This document shows positions 23,352 to 26,031 of a stretch of 26,031 nt of DNA, piece after piece (the stretch's first letter is position 1; each line of letters opens with the position of its first letter). The DNA comes from Candidatus Cloacimonadota bacterium (GTDB lineage Bacteria; Cloacimonadota; Cloacimonadia; Cloacimonadales; Cloacimonadaceae), in assembly GCA_023230795.1 (NCBI GenBank), contig JALNWR010000005.1:1-26031 (forward strand), read 5' to 3'. Both the position numbers and the translations under genes were made by a program. The notes beneath the pieces were generated by a model. That model was given only the letters and a program-made list of their open reading frames with translations, ran no database searches and was not told the DNA's origin.

Positions 23352-24965
23352 TTACTGAATAGTGAATCTTTTGGTTACCAGCATTTTATCACCTGAACAT
23401 ATCTTGACAAAGTAAACTCCTGACTCTGCATTGGTTAGGGTGCCCGACCAATTTTTACTATTGGCTAATGTTCCGTTGAATTTATGAGCAGATAATTTCT
23501 GTCCCTTTATATTGTAAATTTCAATATTTAAATCCCGCTCTTTTTCATAACCATTTCCGATGAAGATTATATTTACTGTTGTTTCTAATTGGGATATTGG
23601 ATTAGGGTATAAGTTGATTTCCCAAATGTTAGAATTAGATGATGGAGCCACACAATCATCCTGAACTCCAACGGTAGTATCAGTTAGTTCAGCATTACCC
23701 AAGTAGATGTGTATTTTGCCAGGAGTCCAAAGGGGTGCAGGATGGGAATAAGGCTGTGAAACGGCAAGATCACAGTAGCCATCATTATTGAAATCGCCCG
23801 CAGCTTTTGCCCAGCCAAATCGTTCAGATACGCCAGGAGGTGCAGGGAACACCAGATCCACAATACCATTCAGATTCTGCCCTCCCAGCCAAATGTAAGC
23901 CCTGCCATCAGCACCATAATAATTACTGTTTGAGGTCGCGATGTCGCTATAACCATCACCGTTAAAATCTCCGTGGATTAGTGTGTATCCATCATTTGTA
24001 TACGATATGTGTTCAGGGAATTCAACATCCCAATTTGCCGATATGTTAGAGTTCCCGTACCATATTTTATAGCCGCCGCTACCATATATCAAACCTACGA
24101 AATCATCAATACCATCTCCGTTGACGTCACCTAAGGGACCTAGACAAGAATTGATCACTGTATTTATACCCGAATATATTGTCAGGCTATCACTCGAGGG
24201 GAATTCATTGCTGCCAAAATGAACAGTAACCCTGGTGCAGGTGTTTTCACCTTGTCTAAACACGTGCGAACTTAGGTAATCATCTATACCATCATTATTG
24301 ATATCGCCGATCCCCGTTAAACCACTTGCGTTTGGCCCCCACTGAAACGAATACAAAATAATGGAGTTATGTGATGAACCATCAAAAATCCTCATAGTTG
24401 CTATGTCGCGAACGGGATTTATCAACGTATATCCGATGTCTGCATGTCCATCATTATTTACATCACCAAGAGCCCAGAGATTTCCAATAGCATATGCGAT
24501 TGAATGTGAAAACGTTAAAACAACATCAGGCTCCGTTTTAGGTATTTGGTTTCCATAGAAAATACAAATCTTCACCTGTTCAGACTCAGATCCATAATAG
24601 CAGAGATCTTCAATCCCATCATTGTTGATATCTCCAACATTTCGCAAAAATCCCAGCCCATACTGGCGATTGTAAGTACCTGGGATACTGAAGTCAAGAT
24701 TATTATCAAAATCAGATCCTCCCCAATAAAAATTGATTCTGCCAAACATTTTGTAGGAGAGATCAAACACACCATCAGGATTCCAGTGCTTTTCTAACGC
24801 TACCAAATCCTGTATTCCATCTCCATTAAAGTCAATATTGCACATTGACCTGCCTAATGCTGCTCCACCAAACTCACCCGTCATTGTGGTAAGCAATGGC
24901 ATGCAGTTGACTGCATATAATAGGCTTACCGAGATCAACACTGTAATACAAAATAACTGTCTCAT
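23352..24965 (-). CDS. secreted seven-repeat FG-GAP propeller protein with sorting domain
   Basis: A 537-residue exported protein. The signal peptide covers about 1-18. Seven calcium-binding FG-GAP motifs of the form D-x-N-x-D-G-x-x-D begin at residues 45, 112, 168, 221, 280, 333 and 391 (for example DFNGDGIQDL, DINNDGIEDL, DVNGDGIDDF), which fits a complete seven-bladed integrin-alpha-like beta-propeller. The C-terminus (about 450-537: NLYPNPIS, IEIYNIKGQKL, SGVYFVKI, KRFTIQ) is a type A sorting domain. CCTCCT on the plus strand at 24972-24977 is the AGGAGG ribosome site, 6 bases before the ATG. It is transcribed ahead of the 1466-residue gene with a 14-base gap. A surface adhesin or carbohydrate-binding role is inferred from the fold. 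Confidence 0.9.
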   Translation of the reverse strand: MRQLFCITVLISVSLLYAVNCMPLLTTMTGEFGGAALGRSMCNIDFNGDGIQDLVALEKHWNPDGVFDLSYKMFGRINFYWGGSDFDNNLDFSIPGTYNRQYGLGFLRNVGDINNDGIEDLCYYGSESEQVKICIFYGNQIPKTEPDVVLTFSHSIAYAIGNLWALGDVNNDGHADIGYTLINPVRDIATMRIFDGSSHNSIILYSFQWGPNASGLTGIGDINNDGIDDYLSSHVFRQGENTCTRVTVHFGSNEFPSSDSLTIYSGINTVINSCLGPLGDVNGDGIDDFVGLIYGSGGYKIWYGNSNISANWDVEFPEHISYTNDGYTLIHGDFNGDGYSDIATSNSNYYGADGRAYIWLGGQNLNGIVDLVFPAPPGVSERFGWAKAAGDFNNDGYCDLAVSQPYSHPAPLWTPGKIHIYLGNAELTDTTVGVQDDCVAPSSNSNIWEINLYPNPISQLETTVNIIFIGNGYEKERDLNIEIYNIKGQKLSAHKFNGTLANSKNWSGTLTNAESGVYFVKICSGDKMLVTKRFTIQ

Positions 24966-25051
24966 CCTATTCCTCCTCTACTACGTGGAAGATGAGTCCC
25001 TATTGTTAGTGTAAATTCCAACTCATTGTTTATCAGGTTAGTTGAGGACAT
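24962..25051 (-). CDS. possible 29-residue ORF coupled to the FG-GAP gene
   Basis: An ATG at 25051-25049 is preceded by a strong GAGGAAGG 4 bases upstream. It opens a 29-residue frame (begins MSSTNLINNELEF) whose TGA overlaps the ATG of the FG-GAP gene (ATGA), a classic coupling arrangement. The product has no signal peptide or membrane segment and I do not recognise it. It could be a translated leader that loads ribosomes on the next gene, a remnant of a degraded gene, or chance. It is too short to judge by coding pattern. Confidence 0.35.
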   Translation of the reverse strand: MSSTNLINNELEFTLTIGTHLPRSRGGIG

Positions 25052-25142
25052 TATTCCTTCCTCTTTTTACACACTATCTATGTTCAATTGAGCAATTACA
25101 TTTTTTTCAATGTCTGAATTCCGTCAAGTGCGTTCTCATTCA

Positions 25143-25808
25143 TCAACAATTACCTCGCAGGGACTGGCTGGATCTCTGCGGAGGAGGCGTAGCCGATGGA
25201 ACAGTTCCCCAGCCAGTCTTAGTCAGCCATCTCCAGCGTAAATCCGTATATGCCCACCCCGGTGACAGTACATTGGGATTCTGATTGGGCTCACATCTCC
25301 AGACATAATCATTGGACGCTGGAGGTGCAACATCTCCTGCATAGAAAGGAAAGCCAGTTCTATTAATATCATTAGCAGTTCCAGGCATATCTTCATTTCT
25401 TGAGCCGTACCAATGCTGGCTATCAGTCAAATCTGTATTTGTGACAGAGCATCCATCTTCATACTCAGCTTCAAACCTATAATAGCTGCTCGTTGTAAGT
25501 CCGGTGGTGGCATACTTTTCATTGCCACTTGAGTTTCGCCATGCTCGATCTGATATTATAACATCTATACTATCAGCGTTAAGCCTTGAGTATATCGTAG
25601 TCAGATCGGCAGCAGGATTAAAAGTTTCCATAATGGTTGAATTATAACCCAATTGATTCATAGCTCCGCTAAGAGCGTTTAAGTTGTTCATAAACCAAGG
25701 TTTTTCACTTATGTAGGAGTATGTACCCAAAGGAAATTGATCCGAATACCTAGCTGTGGCACAAACTACCAAGATAAGTAAAAAAAAGACAACTAGTGTT
25801 TTTTTCAT
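25143..25808 (-). pseudogene. truncated paralogue of the large secreted mosaic protein
   Basis: The 221-residue frame has a signal peptide (1-19) and matches the first 190 or so residues of the 1466-residue protein in order: FPLGTYSY / FLIGNYSY, NADSIDVIISDRAW / DSDSLDAILTDFSW, KYATTGLTTSSYYRFEAEY / KYGTRGFTLSNLQRFEAEY, and NDYVWRCEP / NDFVWKCEP. Similarity ends after LRWRWLTK. The last 25 or so residues (GTVPSATPPPQRSSQS) look like non-coding sequence read by chance, ending at two stops. The catalytic half of the barrel, beta-helix and sorting domain are absent, and no other frame before the next gene restores them. AGGGGG (25813-25818) precedes the ATG, so a short secreted product could still be made, without a sorting signal. 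Confidence 0.8.
25162..25218. repeat. 10-bp perfect inverted repeat at the truncation point
   Basis: GACTGGCTGG (25162-25171) is exactly inverted as CCAGCCAGTC (25209-25218), with 37 bases between. The pair brackets the place where the 221-residue gene stops resembling its full-length paralogue. It may mark a rearrangement scar or form a hairpin in the transcript. Confidence 0.6.
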
Positions 25809-25816
25809 TGTTCCCC

Positions 25817-26031
25817 CTATTTTAAAACACAGATTTTCTTAATATACGTGGTTTTGTTGTTTTGTATAATCCTGAGGAAATACAAACCATTTGCAATATT
25901 TGGGACAGGCATTGAGAGGGTAGCCCCGTTCAGAACTTCACCTACATGCTCAAGACCACTTACTTTTTGCCCTCTTAGGTTAAACAATTCCAGCCGTAAG
26001 GGAGTGGAAGCCTTAAAGCCGGACCCCAATA
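25817..26031 (-). CDS. C-terminal end of a secreted protein with a sorting domain (cut by the window edge)
   Basis: The frame is open to the right edge and encodes about 71 residues of a type A sorting domain. RLELFNLRGQKVSGL matches the LVIYNLRGQKVRDI strand of the large protein downstream. NGLYFLRIIQNNKTTYIKKICVLK, read as the final strands, matches its SGIFFACLESSRNRSVRKLMLMK end. The start and main domains lie outside the window, so the function is unknown. Stop TAG is 8 bases before the next ATG and overlaps its ribosome site, showing one operon of secreted proteins. Confidence 0.85.
   Translation of the reverse strand, partial: LGSGFKASTPLRLELFNLRGQKVSGLEHVGEVLNGATLSMPVPNIANGLYFLRIIQNNKTTYIKKICVLK

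Overview
The window looks like a piece of a Candidatus Cloacimonadota (WWE1) chromosome or a close relative. This is inferred from three things: secreted proteins ending in NPFNP-type (type IX-like, type A) C-terminal sorting domains; a Gram-negative envelope gene (LpxH-like hydrolase) beside amino-acid-fermenter genes (sodium-pumping decarboxylase beta subunit); and long, tightly packed one-strand operons. The assignment rests on protein character only, not on a marker gene.

Left edge (1-950): a decayed IS630-family transposase on the minus strand. It is split into two frames at a run of eight A (432-439) and truncated before the second and third catalytic residues. A good sigma-70-type promoter (950-978) follows directly.

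Main operon (1008-17733, all plus strand): genes overlap by a few bases or sit within tens of bases. In order they are: decarboxylase beta subunit, cytidine deaminase, PflX-like radical SAM protein, AmiC-type amidase, a sensorless histidine kinase, PDZ/radical SAM/DUF512 protein, ribH, nusB, family 2 glycosyltransferase, SPASM-like radical SAM protein, a membrane protein with a PQQ-like outer part, DUF4159 protein, LpxH-like hydrolase, cyclophilin with a large insertion, PNPOx-like flavoprotein and a 63-residue protein. A gap of about 200 bases follows, which may restart transcription. Then come glutathione peroxidase, lipocalin, a fused DAK2-DegV (fatty acid kinase plus fatty acid binding) protein and a DUF1295 membrane protein. 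These last four read as a lipid handling and repair cassette.

Junction (17734-18925): about 490 bases without a convincing gene but with several clear inverted repeats, including a perfect 15-bp one. Next is a 216-residue remnant of a Type ISP/IIG restriction-modification enzyme, then a strong bidirectional terminator.

Right part (18937-26031, all minus strand, visibly richer in A+T): a run of secreted proteins. In transcription order they are the tail of a protein with a sorting domain, a truncated 221-residue paralogue, a possible 29-residue coupled ORF, a seven-repeat FG-GAP propeller protein, and a 1466-residue mosaic. The mosaic combines a glycosidase-like barrel, a beta-helix, a helical region and a sorting domain. 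The truncated paralogue matches the N-terminus of the mosaic, so the locus has been duplicated and partly degraded. No tRNA, rRNA or CRISPR array was seen.
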